Assembly: GCF_000739915.1 (NCBI RefSeq)
Contig: NZ_BBJT01000007.1
Location: forward strand, 248,001 to 312,000
Direction: 5' to 3'
Length of the DNA: 64,000 nucleotides
From: Paenibacillus chitinolyticus NBRC 15660
Lineage (GTDB): Bacteria > Bacillota > Bacilli > Paenibacillales > NBRC-103111
The first letter of the stretch is position 1, and each line of letters starts with the position of its first letter. Below the pieces are notes generated by a model that saw nothing but the letters and a program-made list of their open reading frames with translations, was not told where the DNA came from and did no database searches. A program made the position numbers and the translations under genes. Below are positions 33,899 to 42,984 of the stretch, in pieces.

Positions 33899-35431
33899 TT
33901 ATCTATCTAAACGGCGAAGTACGGTATAATTCGGAGGCATCGCTTCAGCGGATATTTGTTGATAATGGCTAATCAGATATTGCCACAGGATGGGGTGAGT
34001 ATTACGGAAACGCATGTCGTCCCTTCCATCCAGAGCAATATCCCCGAGAATAACCAAAGCTGCGTTTTTCTCCTTTAACTCTTCAATCTGTTTGCGCTGC
34101 TTATCCTCGGTTTCAGGGAATAGCAAATAAATATCCCATAATGGGGACTTAAGATTCAGTATGGGGTACAACGCAGGAGTATGAGGAGCAATAAAGAGAT
34201 TTTCTCCCTGCTTGAGGTATTGTTGTTTGATATCTTCTACTGCCCGAATAAAATGGGCGCTAGATGCATCTATCCATACATCATGGTTCATTAGGGTAAG
34301 CTTCTCATAAGGATTCGGAGCGGCTTTTATTTGTTGATACAGCGGTTGAAATCTTCCAATGGACAAGCACGAGACAATCAACATAGCGGTCATAAAAACG
34401 ATAAGTTTAGCCCTGTTGTGCTTGAAGTATTCTAAAGCCCAGAAACAAATTCCCAGTAACAGCGGGGGAATGCCTTGAGCTAAATGCCCTATATCTGCGC
34501 GTGAAAAGGCCACATATGCATAGGGAATGCCTACGAATACCGCTGCCGTAAGAAATAGGTTTGTTTTTTCTGAAACAAAACGTCGGATAACCCATCCTGC
34601 AGGAAAAAGAAGTAATAGAAGAAACAAGCACCCTACGATAAGCCCGCTGAGGATATCAATACCCTGGAGATGTGCAAAGTCAACTCTCCACGGCCATGGA
34701 ATCGGAAGAGGAATATTGGTGTTCCCTAATCGGAAAAGCCAGATGATCATATCAATAAAACTATTAAAAAATCCAGGAATAAAACTAAACATAAGAAGCA
34801 TAGGGGAATAGCCGATGAAGATGCCGATTACCATGATGCAAATTTTCTTAATGGCATTCGTTCTGTCCAGTTTGAAAAAGATATACAAACACGCAAGAAC
34901 AAAGGAGACAAGTACGTATAGGCCATGATTACTGCCAAAAAAAGCAGCAAGACCTATCGTAATTCCACTATATAAATATTGCGAAGGTTTAGGCTTTTCT
35001 AATAGGAGACTAACCATATACACGGCGATCATACAGATGCTGATATCAAACATTTTGTGCCTAGGGAACACCCATAACAGGAGAAGAACCCCTATAATCA
35101 ATAAGTAGCGCCAGGATTTTGTCATACGCCTTACGACAAGCAAAGCACACGTCAGTCCGAGCATTTGAAATAACAGCACGGCAATTCTAAGCGTGAGTAA
35201 ATCGGTATTGCCGAATATCTTAAACCAGAGGGCTACCCAATAATATCTGCCTGGATCATAGGACTGAAAATCCAAGAATGGGACTTCTCCATTAGACGTT
35301 TGGATGGCACCGTACCAAAGATAACCTTCGTCCGCTAGATTAATGCCAATATTGCCCTGCAGAACAAACATGATTCCAAGCAATAAAAATGAGAGCATCG
35401 CCGCGCATAACCAATCCGGTACCCTTTTCAT
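33899..35431 (-). CDS. GT-C-type integral membrane glycosyltransferase
   Basis: 510 residues with about ten membrane segments. The early DEGYLWYG motif, after the first segment, resembles the acidic loop of GT-C enzymes, which use polyprenyl-phosphate sugars. A C-terminal soluble domain (about 400-510) includes HTPALYPI and LVILGD. It is first in the aminosugar operon; the acceptor is unknown. Confidence 0.8.
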   Translation of the reverse strand: MKRVPDWLCAAMLSFLLLGIMFVLQGNIGINLADEGYLWYGAIQTSNGEVPFLDFQSYDPGRYYWVALWFKIFGNTDLLTLRIAVLLFQMLGLTCALLVVRRMTKSWRYLLIIGVLLLLWVFPRHKMFDISICMIAVYMVSLLLEKPKPSQYLYSGITIGLAAFFGSNHGLYVLVSFVLACLYIFFKLDRTNAIKKICIMVIGIFIGYSPMLLMFSFIPGFFNSFIDMIIWLFRLGNTNIPLPIPWPWRVDFAHLQGIDILSGLIVGCLFLLLLLFPAGWVIRRFVSEKTNLFLTAAVFVGIPYAYVAFSRADIGHLAQGIPPLLLGICFWALEYFKHNRAKLIVFMTAMLIVSCLSIGRFQPLYQQIKAAPNPYEKLTLMNHDVWIDASSAHFIRAVEDIKQQYLKQGENLFIAPHTPALYPILNLKSPLWDIYLLFPETEDKQRKQIEELKEKNAALVILGDIALDGRDDMRFRNTHPILWQYLISHYQQISAEAMPPNYTVLRRLDR

Positions 35432-35588
35432 TTCTGCACATCCTCTTTATCAAAATTGCAATGCTTCTCTAAACCTATTTTAATCTCAAAGCAATATCAT
35501 TTGTAAAGAAAATTGTCGAATAAAGGCATTATTAATCGCCTATGCCGCTCGCAATTTCCCCTAGAATGCGAATCTTTGCATGATAACA

Positions 35589-35625
35589 GCAAGGCTGCTT
35601 CGAGCATGAGCCCGAAGCAGCCTTG
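35589..35625 (-). terminator. Strong hairpin between methyltransferase and sugar cluster
   Basis: AAGGCTGCTTCG pairs with CGAAGCAGCCTT and inner GC-rich bases extend the stem. No direct T-run follows on the minus strand; on the plus strand TTTTTTT comes 13 nt later. A terminator is likely, but not certain. Confidence 0.55.
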
Positions 35626-35721
35626 TCTATGCATTCTTTTTTTACTTGCTCTTTTGCGCCCACATTTTCAACAGTACGGGGTTGTTACCCTTGTTCCGGA
35701 GTCCTTCCTTCTCGATGGCGG

Positions 35722-37272
35722 CTATTCAAAATGGCTGATCAGCGCCAATGCCTCTTCATGATCAGGCTCAAGTTCCAACAATTTTCGTATGTAACTCAAT
35801 GCATCTTCAACTAACTCTAGCTCGAAACAACATATGGCCAGACAATAAAACACGGTTGATACGACCTCGTCTTGCTCTTCCTCTACCGAAATTTCCAAAT
35901 ACCGTTTGGAGTGCTCGTACATGTCCATCTCAAACAGGATCAACCCGGCATCCAGCGCCAGATCATATCGCTGCTCCATGACATAGTAGGAGGACCACAT
36001 CAGCTCTATGCCTCTCAACAAATCCTGCTTTTCTTCATCGTTCGCGTCCGGTAACAGACTGGAAATCTGCTTCGCGCTTTGGATGAAAAATTCCGCATCA
36101 TATCCGCCCAAACGCCAAAAGCTTAAGATTTGCTCCAGCCTCATGCTGTCCAGATTCCGATCTACCCAACCCTTCATACTAAAAAACTCATCTGGACCAA
36201 AGCGTTCGATGCATCGGCGATAAGCCAATCTCATATTCGGATAGTCCTTCGGTTTGTCCAAATGGAGGATACAGCCGACATTTATATTTATATAATGGTG
36301 GGGAGGAAATAACGCCTCGGCTCCTCTTTGTTCAAAAACATGTACGAACGCATGGTAATTGGCCGTTAAAGAAAAGCTTCCATGCAAGACCAATTCCGGC
36401 GGTTCCGCGAATTTCCAATTATCCAGCAGATGATCTCCTTTGTCCGCTGTTATCAATAGGAAACCGGCCTGAGATAATGAATTCAACCGCTGTAAACAAG
36501 TTAATCCGGCGGCTGGAAATAAAATATGGGAGTCTTCCAGTTGCTCCCGGTAAAGGGAGATGACATCGCGGTAAGGATAAGTTTCTTGTTCATACTCAGG
36601 CGCCCGCCGATGCTCATAGTGTAAAGTGATTTGATTTAACCATTCCGACGGTTTAAGGGAATCCTTATGTTCGGGATACTCGACGTCAACATCCGCTTCA
36701 TAAATCTGCCCCTCACTCACATAAATCAACTCTTGCGGGATGCCGTCAAAAAAGTAGTTGGCCACAATGATTACCGGTTGTTCTAAATCTCCTTCACCAA
36801 TGGTTGTACCCGCTACAACAAGGTTCAATACCGTATCATGTACAGCATCAAATTGCGCAAAATCGAGTAAACCCTCGGCAATGAAAGATTGCAAGGCGGG
36901 ATGTTCTTTCCAAGCCATCACATTGCTCATCGCCAAATCCGTCATGATATAGCGGAACCCGGGCAGCGGTATTCCCGCGTAGTCTCTCATCTGACACAAC
37001 TCATGCAGCACATGGTAAGCGAAACGTCCGGCTCCGGCTCCGAGCTCTACAATTGTAACCGGCTCCGAACCACATCCCTTAATCGCCCGGTCATGAAGAA
37101 ACCCAAAGATCATTTCCGCATAAGCGGCAGCGATCATCGGATTACTCGTTATGTATTGAGGAACCTGATCATTGTTCCAAGCCTTCGTTCCCAACTCTTC
37201 GTAATATTTCCGCTGGATATTCCATATAGGCGCTTCACTGAAGCGGTAACGCTCTTTCTTATTATCTGTCAT
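35722..37272 (-). CDS. SAM-dependent methyltransferase (MidA-like) with C-terminal TPR helices
   Basis: 516 residues. VELGAGAGRFAYHVLHEL (SAM site I, about residues 76-93), then DLAMSN and ANYFFDGIPQELIYV fit the MidA/PF02636 methyltransferase fold. The last ~130 residues repeat helix pairs (YDLALDAGLILFEMDMYEHS, ALSYIRKLLELEPDHEEALA), a TPR region for protein contacts. Its target could be a glycan-making enzyme or a secreted protein; the sequence does not tell. Confidence 0.8.
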   Translation of the reverse strand: MTDNKKERYRFSEAPIWNIQRKYYEELGTKAWNNDQVPQYITSNPMIAAAYAEMIFGFLHDRAIKGCGSEPVTIVELGAGAGRFAYHVLHELCQMRDYAGIPLPGFRYIMTDLAMSNVMAWKEHPALQSFIAEGLLDFAQFDAVHDTVLNLVVAGTTIGEGDLEQPVIIVANYFFDGIPQELIYVSEGQIYEADVDVEYPEHKDSLKPSEWLNQITLHYEHRRAPEYEQETYPYRDVISLYREQLEDSHILFPAAGLTCLQRLNSLSQAGFLLITADKGDHLLDNWKFAEPPELVLHGSFSLTANYHAFVHVFEQRGAEALFPPHHYININVGCILHLDKPKDYPNMRLAYRRCIERFGPDEFFSMKGWVDRNLDSMRLEQILSFWRLGGYDAEFFIQSAKQISSLLPDANDEEKQDLLRGIELMWSSYYVMEQRYDLALDAGLILFEMDMYEHSKRYLEISVEEEQDEVVSTVFYCLAICCFELELVEDALSYIRKLLELEPDHEEALALISHFE

Positions 37273-37559
37273 TTCATCGATCCTGCTCTCTCGAAGTCAT
37301 TATTTCCTCTACTTATATAACTTACATCAATAAGTCCTTTTTTTATACACCTTGTATCAAAACCTTGTACATTCCCCGCGTGTTCTCCCGGCTTCTCCTC
37401 GCCGCTATTTATCTAGAGCAGCGCTCCCCGTGGTGTCTGCAACGTTATTTTTTACCTTCCAGGATTTATGTTACTATTAACCGAACTTATAAAAAAGAGC
37501 CGAAACTCACAGTGTTCTTACGCAGCCAAACTTCACCGGTGAAACAGGAGGTTGTCATT

Positions 37560-38198
37560 TTGAGCAAAAAGCAATTCATTACAAGGTGGGACGACGAGCA
37601 GCTCGCTGAAGCCAACCGGTCATTGGCCGCCGTTACAGGCAAATCCAACCTGCATAAAAAGGATCGCCTCTTCCCTTCCTCTCCCTTCGGGCAGACAGCT
37701 GCCGGGTTGGAGGATTTCCGGGGAGTCGAACTGACAGAGACGATTCAGTACCTGACTGTACAGGGCGTCGATCTGTCTTACGCCCGCTTCGTTGGGGCTG
37801 CAAGTCTGAACACTTCGACATTTACAAATTGCTGTTTTGATAGGGTAAAACTGGACAGCCGATATGTGACACGTGAATTCAGCCGCTGCTCGTTTCGGGG
37901 AGCCAAGCTGAATAATGCCAGGATCAGCGAACGATTTGAGGATTGCGATTTTACGGGAAGCAATTTAAGCAAAGCCATAGCAAACGACGTATCGTTCATA
38001 CGATGCCGGTTTTCCGATGTTAATTTCCGCGGCGCCATGTTTATGCATTGCCGATTTGAGGAATGCAGCTTCGAAGGGGCTGTTTTTCATAACGGCTCGT
38101 TAGCCGGAAGCCGTTTTACGGGAGAGACCGGCCTGCTTCCGGTTTGGGGAAATACGATACTGGATGGCGTTAAGATCAATGGGGAGAGATTGGTTTAG
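37560..38198 (+). CDS. Pentapeptide-repeat protein
   Basis: About 212 residues. From residue ~75, an A(D/N)LXX-like five-residue pattern recurs (FDRVKLDSRYVTREFSRCSF, RGAKLNNA, FTGSNLSKA, FRGAMFMHCRFEECSFEGAV). Such proteins form a right-handed beta-helix; some mimic DNA and protect gyrase. The start is a TTG at 37560, with AGGAGG eight bases upstream; the longer frame to 37365 has none. Confidence 0.85.
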   Translation: MSKKQFITRWDDEQLAEANRSLAAVTGKSNLHKKDRLFPSSPFGQTAAGLEDFRGVELTETIQYLTVQGVDLSYARFVGAASLNTSTFTNCCFDRVKLDSRYVTREFSRCSFRGAKLNNARISERFEDCDFTGSNLSKAIANDVSFIRCRFSDVNFRGAMFMHCRFEECSFEGAVFHNGSLAGSRFTGETGLLPVWGNTILDGVKINGERLV

Positions 38199-38486
38199 AG
38201 AAAGCAAAGCCCTCCACCAATCGTCGTCTAACAAAAACAGGGCTGCTTCGTAAAAACAGCATATTCGCCAGTTGGCATAGTCCGCCCCCGTACCCGTTCG
38301 AACTTCTCCGTTAGATAACATTAAGCCTTCGATATAGCCTTTGGCTTTAGTCGTTTTGCCGATCAGCTTCCAAAAGGAAAATGTCTCCCCCGGATAGATC
38401 ACGATACCGTCCGTCTGCTTAAGAGCAATCCTCAGATTGTTGATTTTATTTGCTTGTAGAATCGGGTCCGAGTTAGCCAGAACTCT
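38190..38486 (-). pseudogene. vanW-family remnant
   Basis: From 38486 the minus strand reads VLANSDPILQANKINNLRIA and then IYPGETFSFWKLIGKTTKAK, GYIEGLMLSNGEVRTGTG: the core VanW domain. At the next motif the frame shifts; GLCQLANMLF follows in another frame, then the similarity ends. No start and no C-terminus remain. The VanW domain occurs near vanB-type clusters but is widespread and of uncertain function. The remnant abuts the end of the pentapeptide gene. Confidence 0.75.
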
Positions 38487-38498
38487 TCAAACGATCTA

Positions 38499-38751
38499 CC
38501 CTACCCAATCCTAACATATGTTGGAACATTTTTGATTATTTGCATATAAACGTCTCACTCGTAAAAACGGCAAAGAGCCCCTGTGCAGACTTTAAAGTCG
38601 CCGAGGCTCGAACATTAGTATAGCAGGCCGATGTAATTGCAGGCGTGCTTTGTGACTGGGCCGATAGAGCTTCCGGGTTATGCCCGGCTTTCTTGCATGG
38701 GCTCCATTGATTACGCTGCCCTTGCAGGCAAAGGCAGCGCTGCCGCCTCCA
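38499..38751. other. Gene-free, structure-rich stretch
   Basis: No gene visible. Palindromes occur at 38587-38598 (GACTTTAAAGTC) and near 38730 (GGCAGCGCTGCC), and CCGGG-N5-CCCGG lies between. On the minus strand GAGCC/GGCTC around the first gives a stem followed by CGTTTTT, a possible terminator of the YczE transcript. Confidence 0.4.
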
Positions 38752-39450
38752 TTAGTGCTTCACTACCTTGGGATCCAGTCCCTTCTTCGCTCTTGAACGG
38801 TTAAGCAGATACGTATATAACTTGATATACTGCCCGACAAGGATGGCGTTGAGGATCGTTCCCTCGCGGATAAACATAATTTTATGCAGGAATATCAAAC
38901 CGATGCATGCCGCCAGCACGAGAAGGGAGCAGTCAAAGACGGTTTTAATGTTGCCCCACTTTTTGCCGGTTCTTTTGAAAACCGTATTTACGAACATATC
39001 GATCGGCATAAGGACCAGGTTGGCCTGGATCATCAGGAAGAGGCCGAACGCCAGAGCGGCGTCTCCAAAAACAAGAAGCAGCAGCTTGGTATAATACACA
39101 TCCAATTTAATAAAGCCGGTGAGCGATAAATTAAAATCCAGGAAGAAAGCCAGAGCCAAAGCGGGGATCAAGGAAGCAAAATTTTTTAATTTAAAATCCT
39201 TCGGCAAAACCAAGTAAGTCAGCAGCAGCATGAAGAGTTCCAGCAGAAAATTATAGGTCCCTTGGCTGAGGTTAGGCTGAATGACCGTCATCACCCGGGT
39301 AAGGCTGCTTTGGGGAGAAATCCCGATGCCTGCTCTTATCGCCAGGCTGACGCCTAAAGTCAAAATATAAATTCCGACTAAGTACAGGATCCAGCGCTTA
39401 GTCAGACTGCTGCCTTGCAGCTCTGCGGGTGCCGCATTTGTTGGTTGCAT
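38752..39450 (-). CDS. YczE/YitT-type integral membrane protein
   Basis: 232 residues, with five or six hydrophobic segments. SLAIRAGIGISPQSSLTRV and ANLVLMPIDMFVNTVFKRTG, with GKIK-like WGNIKTVFD, resemble the YczE/DUF6198 family. The function is unknown; a transporter or chaperone of small molecules is possible. It follows the deaminase-like gene by 210 bp on the same strand and may be co-regulated by the LacI protein. Confidence 0.8.
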   Translation of the reverse strand: MQPTNAAPAELQGSSLTKRWILYLVGIYILTLGVSLAIRAGIGISPQSSLTRVMTVIQPNLSQGTYNFLLELFMLLLTYLVLPKDFKLKNFASLIPALALAFFLDFNLSLTGFIKLDVYYTKLLLLVFGDAALAFGLFLMIQANLVLMPIDMFVNTVFKRTGKKWGNIKTVFDCSLLVLAACIGLIFLHKIMFIREGTILNAILVGQYIKLYTYLLNRSRAKKGLDPKVVKH

Positions 39451-39660
39451 GTATCGTCCCTCTTCCTACATGTTTTTTATGATCCCGGGCATGGCTTGAA
39501 CTATTATCGCAATATCGGAAGCGCTTACGCAACACAAAAATCATAGCGGCTTGCACTTGACTTCCGTCCCCGGGAGAATGCCTGATCAGCATCCTCCCGT
39601 TAAGGACTTTGGATCGCCTCCTGTTCAAAAGTTTCGCTGAACTTCAAACCCTTCTTCTCC

Positions 39661-41388
39661 CTATTCCATGAAGCGGAAGCGGTGCAGGGAAATGAACAGG
39701 CTCAGAAGCTTATTCACGACCGGCTCGCCTTCGTTGCGGTTGCCGAATTCCTCCAGGGCGGCGTCGATTGCATCCGCACTGGACGTAAGCTCGTCCACGG
39801 TCATATCGGCCATCACTCCGTAAATTTCGAGAGGCATGACGGCTTTCTTGCTTTTGTTCTCCGTTACGATACAAGCTCCCGAATACTGATCCACTTCTTT
39901 GGCACAGCAGCACATTTCCTCGCTGTCCTGTCCTACGACGACAAAGTACGGCTTCGGCGCCGGCCAGAAAGTAGCGACCGCGCCGCGCTCGATAGATACG
40001 CCTTTGAACAGGCCGTTGACTACATGCCGTTTTCCGCTGGCATAACGCTGAATGACTGAGAGACGGCTATACTTCTCTCCTTCGTACTCCGGAACAATTT
40101 TGCCGTCTTTCAGCGTAACCCAGATTTCATGATAGAATTTGGCATGTCCGCGCCCGTACACATCAAATAAATATACTTTTGCCTGCGTACCGTCTTCCGA
40201 TATTTCCAGAGGCACGATATCCAGCTGATCCGGTGTCAAGTCATCCAGCCCCGGCTTCCCTTTTGTGCGCATCGAAGAGTAATCGATTTCCGCGTTTTTA
40301 AGCATCTTTTTGTCCTTCGCGATAAGCTCCCCGTCTTTAAAAACATAGAGAGGATTTATTTTAGACAGGCTGTCCGTCAAAACGATATCCGCAAAGCGTC
40401 CGGGCGTCAAGGAACCGATCTGATCCTCCATATGGAACGATTTTGCCGTATTGTAGGAAGCCATTTTGATGGCCTTGATAGGAGGAATGCCCATTTCGGT
40501 ACAGAGGGAGATAATCCAGTCCATGTGCCCCATCTTTAAAAGACGTTCGACGGAAATATTGTCCGTGCACAGCATAAAGTTATCCGTCGGGAATTTGCGG
40601 TCCACAATCGACCTGAGCAGGATTTTAATCACTTCGCTGCTGCCTACACCGAACTTGATTTGAGTCGCCAAGCCATAGCGGATGCTTTTCTCGATATCGT
40701 CCCCGGTCCAGACATCGTGATTATTCGAAACGCCAATCGCGGGTAAATAGTTCAAGATCATATCGGAAAGGGCAGTCACTCCCCAATGTCCGTTCATAAA
40801 ACCGCCCTTCTCCTTGAGCCAAGCGGCTTTGCGGAAATCGTCCTCGTCGCCCGAGCTGTAGGTGAAGTGCTCGAACTCACCCAGACCGATTACCGGCTCC
40901 ATGTCCAGGACTGCTTTTGTGACCTCGGCGGCCGTTTTTTTGCCCGGTGCAAACGCATACAATCGATAAGGCAGCTTATCGTAGTCTTTGAACAAATCCC
41001 GAGCGGCCTGAATGCCGTTCTCGCCCGCCGCGCTAAGCAGATCGAGGCATTCGGCATAAATCGTCGTGGTTCCGCAAGGAACCATCGCTTCGGCCAGCGC
41101 CGTCGGATTTGCCAGTTGAGATTCAAAATGGAGGTGCGCATCGATCAAGCCGGGAATGGCATACAGCCCTTGTCCGTCGAAAACTTCCTTTACGCGAATA
41201 ATAGACTCATCCGGATTAAGTGCAACGATACGTTTATCATAAACCAGGATAGAGCCCTGGTAGACCGTTTCTCCGTGCACATCCAAGATATTCAGATTCT
41301 TCAGTAGGAGATCGGCTTCTTCTTTTCCGTTTAAAACATCAAAAATAGCATGAACTTTAGCAAGATGATTGGCATCCGTCTGTTTCAT
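39661..41388 (-). CDS. Adenine deaminase-like amidohydrolase
   Basis: About 575 residues. GLIDAHLHFESQL (metal HxH), LGEFEHFTYS, GHWGVTALSD, then FMLCTDNISVERLLKMGHMD and an IGSLTPGRFADIVL end follow the adenine deaminase (Ade) plan. But the usual SDHEC-like stretch reads SNNHDVWTGDD and the GH(S/A)P stretch reads NGHWG, so the substrate may not be adenine. AAGGAG lies nine bases before the ATG at 41388. It is transcribed from a region with two LacI-type operators. Confidence 0.8.
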   Translation of the reverse strand: MKQTDANHLAKVHAIFDVLNGKEEADLLLKNLNILDVHGETVYQGSILVYDKRIVALNPDESIIRVKEVFDGQGLYAIPGLIDAHLHFESQLANPTALAEAMVPCGTTTIYAECLDLLSAAGENGIQAARDLFKDYDKLPYRLYAFAPGKKTAAEVTKAVLDMEPVIGLGEFEHFTYSSGDEDDFRKAAWLKEKGGFMNGHWGVTALSDMILNYLPAIGVSNNHDVWTGDDIEKSIRYGLATQIKFGVGSSEVIKILLRSIVDRKFPTDNFMLCTDNISVERLLKMGHMDWIISLCTEMGIPPIKAIKMASYNTAKSFHMEDQIGSLTPGRFADIVLTDSLSKINPLYVFKDGELIAKDKKMLKNAEIDYSSMRTKGKPGLDDLTPDQLDIVPLEISEDGTQAKVYLFDVYGRGHAKFYHEIWVTLKDGKIVPEYEGEKYSRLSVIQRYASGKRHVVNGLFKGVSIERGAVATFWPAPKPYFVVVGQDSEEMCCCAKEVDQYSGACIVTENKSKKAVMPLEIYGVMADMTVDELTSSADAIDAALEEFGNRNEGEPVVNKLLSLFISLHRFRFME

Positions 41389-41464
41389 AGATTTGTTCTC
41401 CTTTGTAAAAATAAATTTATAAGCAGAGCTGGGCTCGAGGCTTATCATCGTCTTATATTGGTTG

Positions 41465-41478
41465 GTTAAACGATTAAC
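41465..41478. promoter_or_regulatory. LacI-type operator 1 (deaminase promoter)
   Basis: GTTAAACGATTAAC, near-palindromic with the CG centre typical of LacI/GalR sites. Confidence 0.8.
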
Positions 41479-41526
41479 TAATCGCGTTTAAAAAAGGGAG
41501 CTTGCAAATTTAAAATAAAATTTAAA

Positions 41527-41546
41527 TTAGTTAATCGTTTAACTAA
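41527..41546. promoter_or_regulatory. LacI-type operator 2 (deaminase promoter)
   Basis: TTAGTTAATCGTTTAACTAA, an almost perfect 20-bp palindrome, 62 bp from operator 1. This allows looping by a tetramer or dimers. Confidence 0.85.
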
Positions 41547-41637
41547 AGGTCCAAAATAAAGGCTGCTTTCGAAAATACGAAAGCTGGAATACTCGGTGGA
41601 CGCGGCTGCCCGATTCAGCTCCTGCCGGTTCCATAGA

Positions 41638-42618
41638 TTAGGTGGAGTTTCGCTGGATAATTAAAGGCTCCAAAACCGTTACCGGTTCAATTTCCTGTTT
41701 GCGTATTTGGCCCAAAATCATTTCCGCGCTTATGACGCCCAGTTCCCGGTTCTGCAAATCTACACAGCTAAGCTCCGGCGTGGATATTTCCGACATCAGG
41801 GAATTGCCGAGACTTAATACCGCAATATCGTGCACAATCCGAATATCCGATTTGTGTAAAGCCTTGGTCAAATAAATAGCGCTCAATTCATTCAGTACAA
41901 ATACTCCGTCAATCTTGTTCTCAAGCAGCGTAAAGACGCAATTGTCAGGCAGGTCCTTACCTTCTTCAATGACCATGATCAACGGTCCTTCAAATGACCC
42001 GTTCCCGGCTTGTCCGAATCCTTCGATAAAGTAATCAAGCAGCGGCTCCGGCAAATGTTTATGAACGATAGCCAGCTTCTTCTTTCCTTTTGAGTAAAGA
42101 TGCTCTGCACCTAACTTTCCCGCCTTTACCAGATCGGGATAAACCAACGGAAATCCTTGATAAGGAATGCTTCTGTTCGCGTAAACAACCGGAATTTCCC
42201 ATTCGAGTACATTCTGAATGCTTTCTTGAAAGGACTTATCCGAGAATAATCCGATAAAGATGATTCCCGCTATCATATTTTCACGCATCAGCTGAAGAAT
42301 GTCGTCTTCATTCAAATTCTGATTGTCTACTTCATAGACAAAAAGATTGTAATGATGTCTGCTTAACGTTTGACTGATTCCGGAGGTAATTTCGGAGTAG
42401 TACAGATTGTTAATCTTGGGCAAAATGACGGCTACATTAGAAGTTTCATTACGCTTAAGCGCTTTGGCCACCACATTCGGTATGTACCCAAGCTCTTTGA
42501 TGGCCTGCTGAATCCTGGCTTCCGTTGATTTTTTCACCACGATATTGGAATTCAAATATCTCGAAACCGTGCAGGCGCTCACATTGGCATGCTTGGCAAT
42601 ATCCTTTAAAGTTGCCAT
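41638..42618 (-). CDS. LacI-family transcriptional repressor
   Basis: 326 residues. The HTH and hinge read TLKDIAKHANVSACTVSRYL and the C-terminal ligand domain begins SNVAVILPKINNLYYSEITS. Operators of its type lie at its own start (42653-42666) and at the deaminase promoter. By analogy it controls both, with a purine-like or related effector. The deaminase gene lies 250 bp downstream on the same strand, with its own promoter. Confidence 0.93.
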   Translation of the reverse strand: MATLKDIAKHANVSACTVSRYLNSNIVVKKSTEARIQQAIKELGYIPNVVAKALKRNETSNVAVILPKINNLYYSEITSGISQTLSRHHYNLFVYEVDNQNLNEDDILQLMRENMIAGIIFIGLFSDKSFQESIQNVLEWEIPVVYANRSIPYQGFPLVYPDLVKAGKLGAEHLYSKGKKKLAIVHKHLPEPLLDYFIEGFGQAGNGSFEGPLIMVIEEGKDLPDNCVFTLLENKIDGVFVLNELSAIYLTKALHKSDIRIVHDIAVLSLGNSLMSEISTPELSCVDLQNRELGVISAEMILGQIRKQEIEPVTVLEPLIIQRNST

Positions 42619-42652
42619 AGAACCTCCCCCCTCAACAATTGGTACCGCTTTC

Positions 42653-42666
42653 GTTAATCGTTTAAC
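42653..42666. promoter_or_regulatory. LacI-type operator 3 (own promoter)
   Basis: GTTAATCGTTTAAC, the same as the core of operator 2, upstream of the lacI-type gene: autoregulation. Confidence 0.82.
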
Positions 42667-42934
42667 TTATTTGAAAACATCGTACCACGGAGTAATCGAT
42701 TTGACAACAACATTCTGTCCGCTTTCTTGGGCACACGCATGACTCGTAAAAATCTCCAGCCCCCTTGGCCATCCCTACCTCGTCCTCCGGAGGAAAACCG
42801 GGAAACAGCCGCGGCAATATGTATCCTGTCGGTTCGTCCTTTGGAAGTAAAACTAACCGCCAAGTGTTCTGTAAGTCGGCTAGTCTCTCTGTGCGTGCTT
42901 GCGAATCAACGAGATTTGGCAATTAGGCTGGCAC
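42667..42934. other. Gene-free stretch before the SLH protein terminator
   Basis: I see no gene, repeat or clear promoter. Three overlapping short frames exist, without ribosome sites or family-like residues. Confidence 0.4.
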
Positions 42935-42973
42935 AAAAAAATAAGCCCCCGAATTTAAATTCCGGGGGCTTAT
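42935..42973 (-). terminator. Terminator of the SLH phosphatase gene
   Basis: ATAAGCCCCCG/CGGGGGCTTAT with TTTTTTT on the minus strand. Confidence 0.92.
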
Positions 42974-42984
42974 CTCTCCGTATC

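Noticed and set aside
38560-38710. Possible c-di-GMP-type riboswitch
   Set aside because: CCGGGTTATGCCCGG and GGCAAAG look suggestive, but the rest of the consensus is absent and no gene follows on the plus strand.
42654-42922. Short frames in the lacI-SLH gap
   Set aside because: No ribosome site, no family similarity, and the region has no codon pattern I can support.
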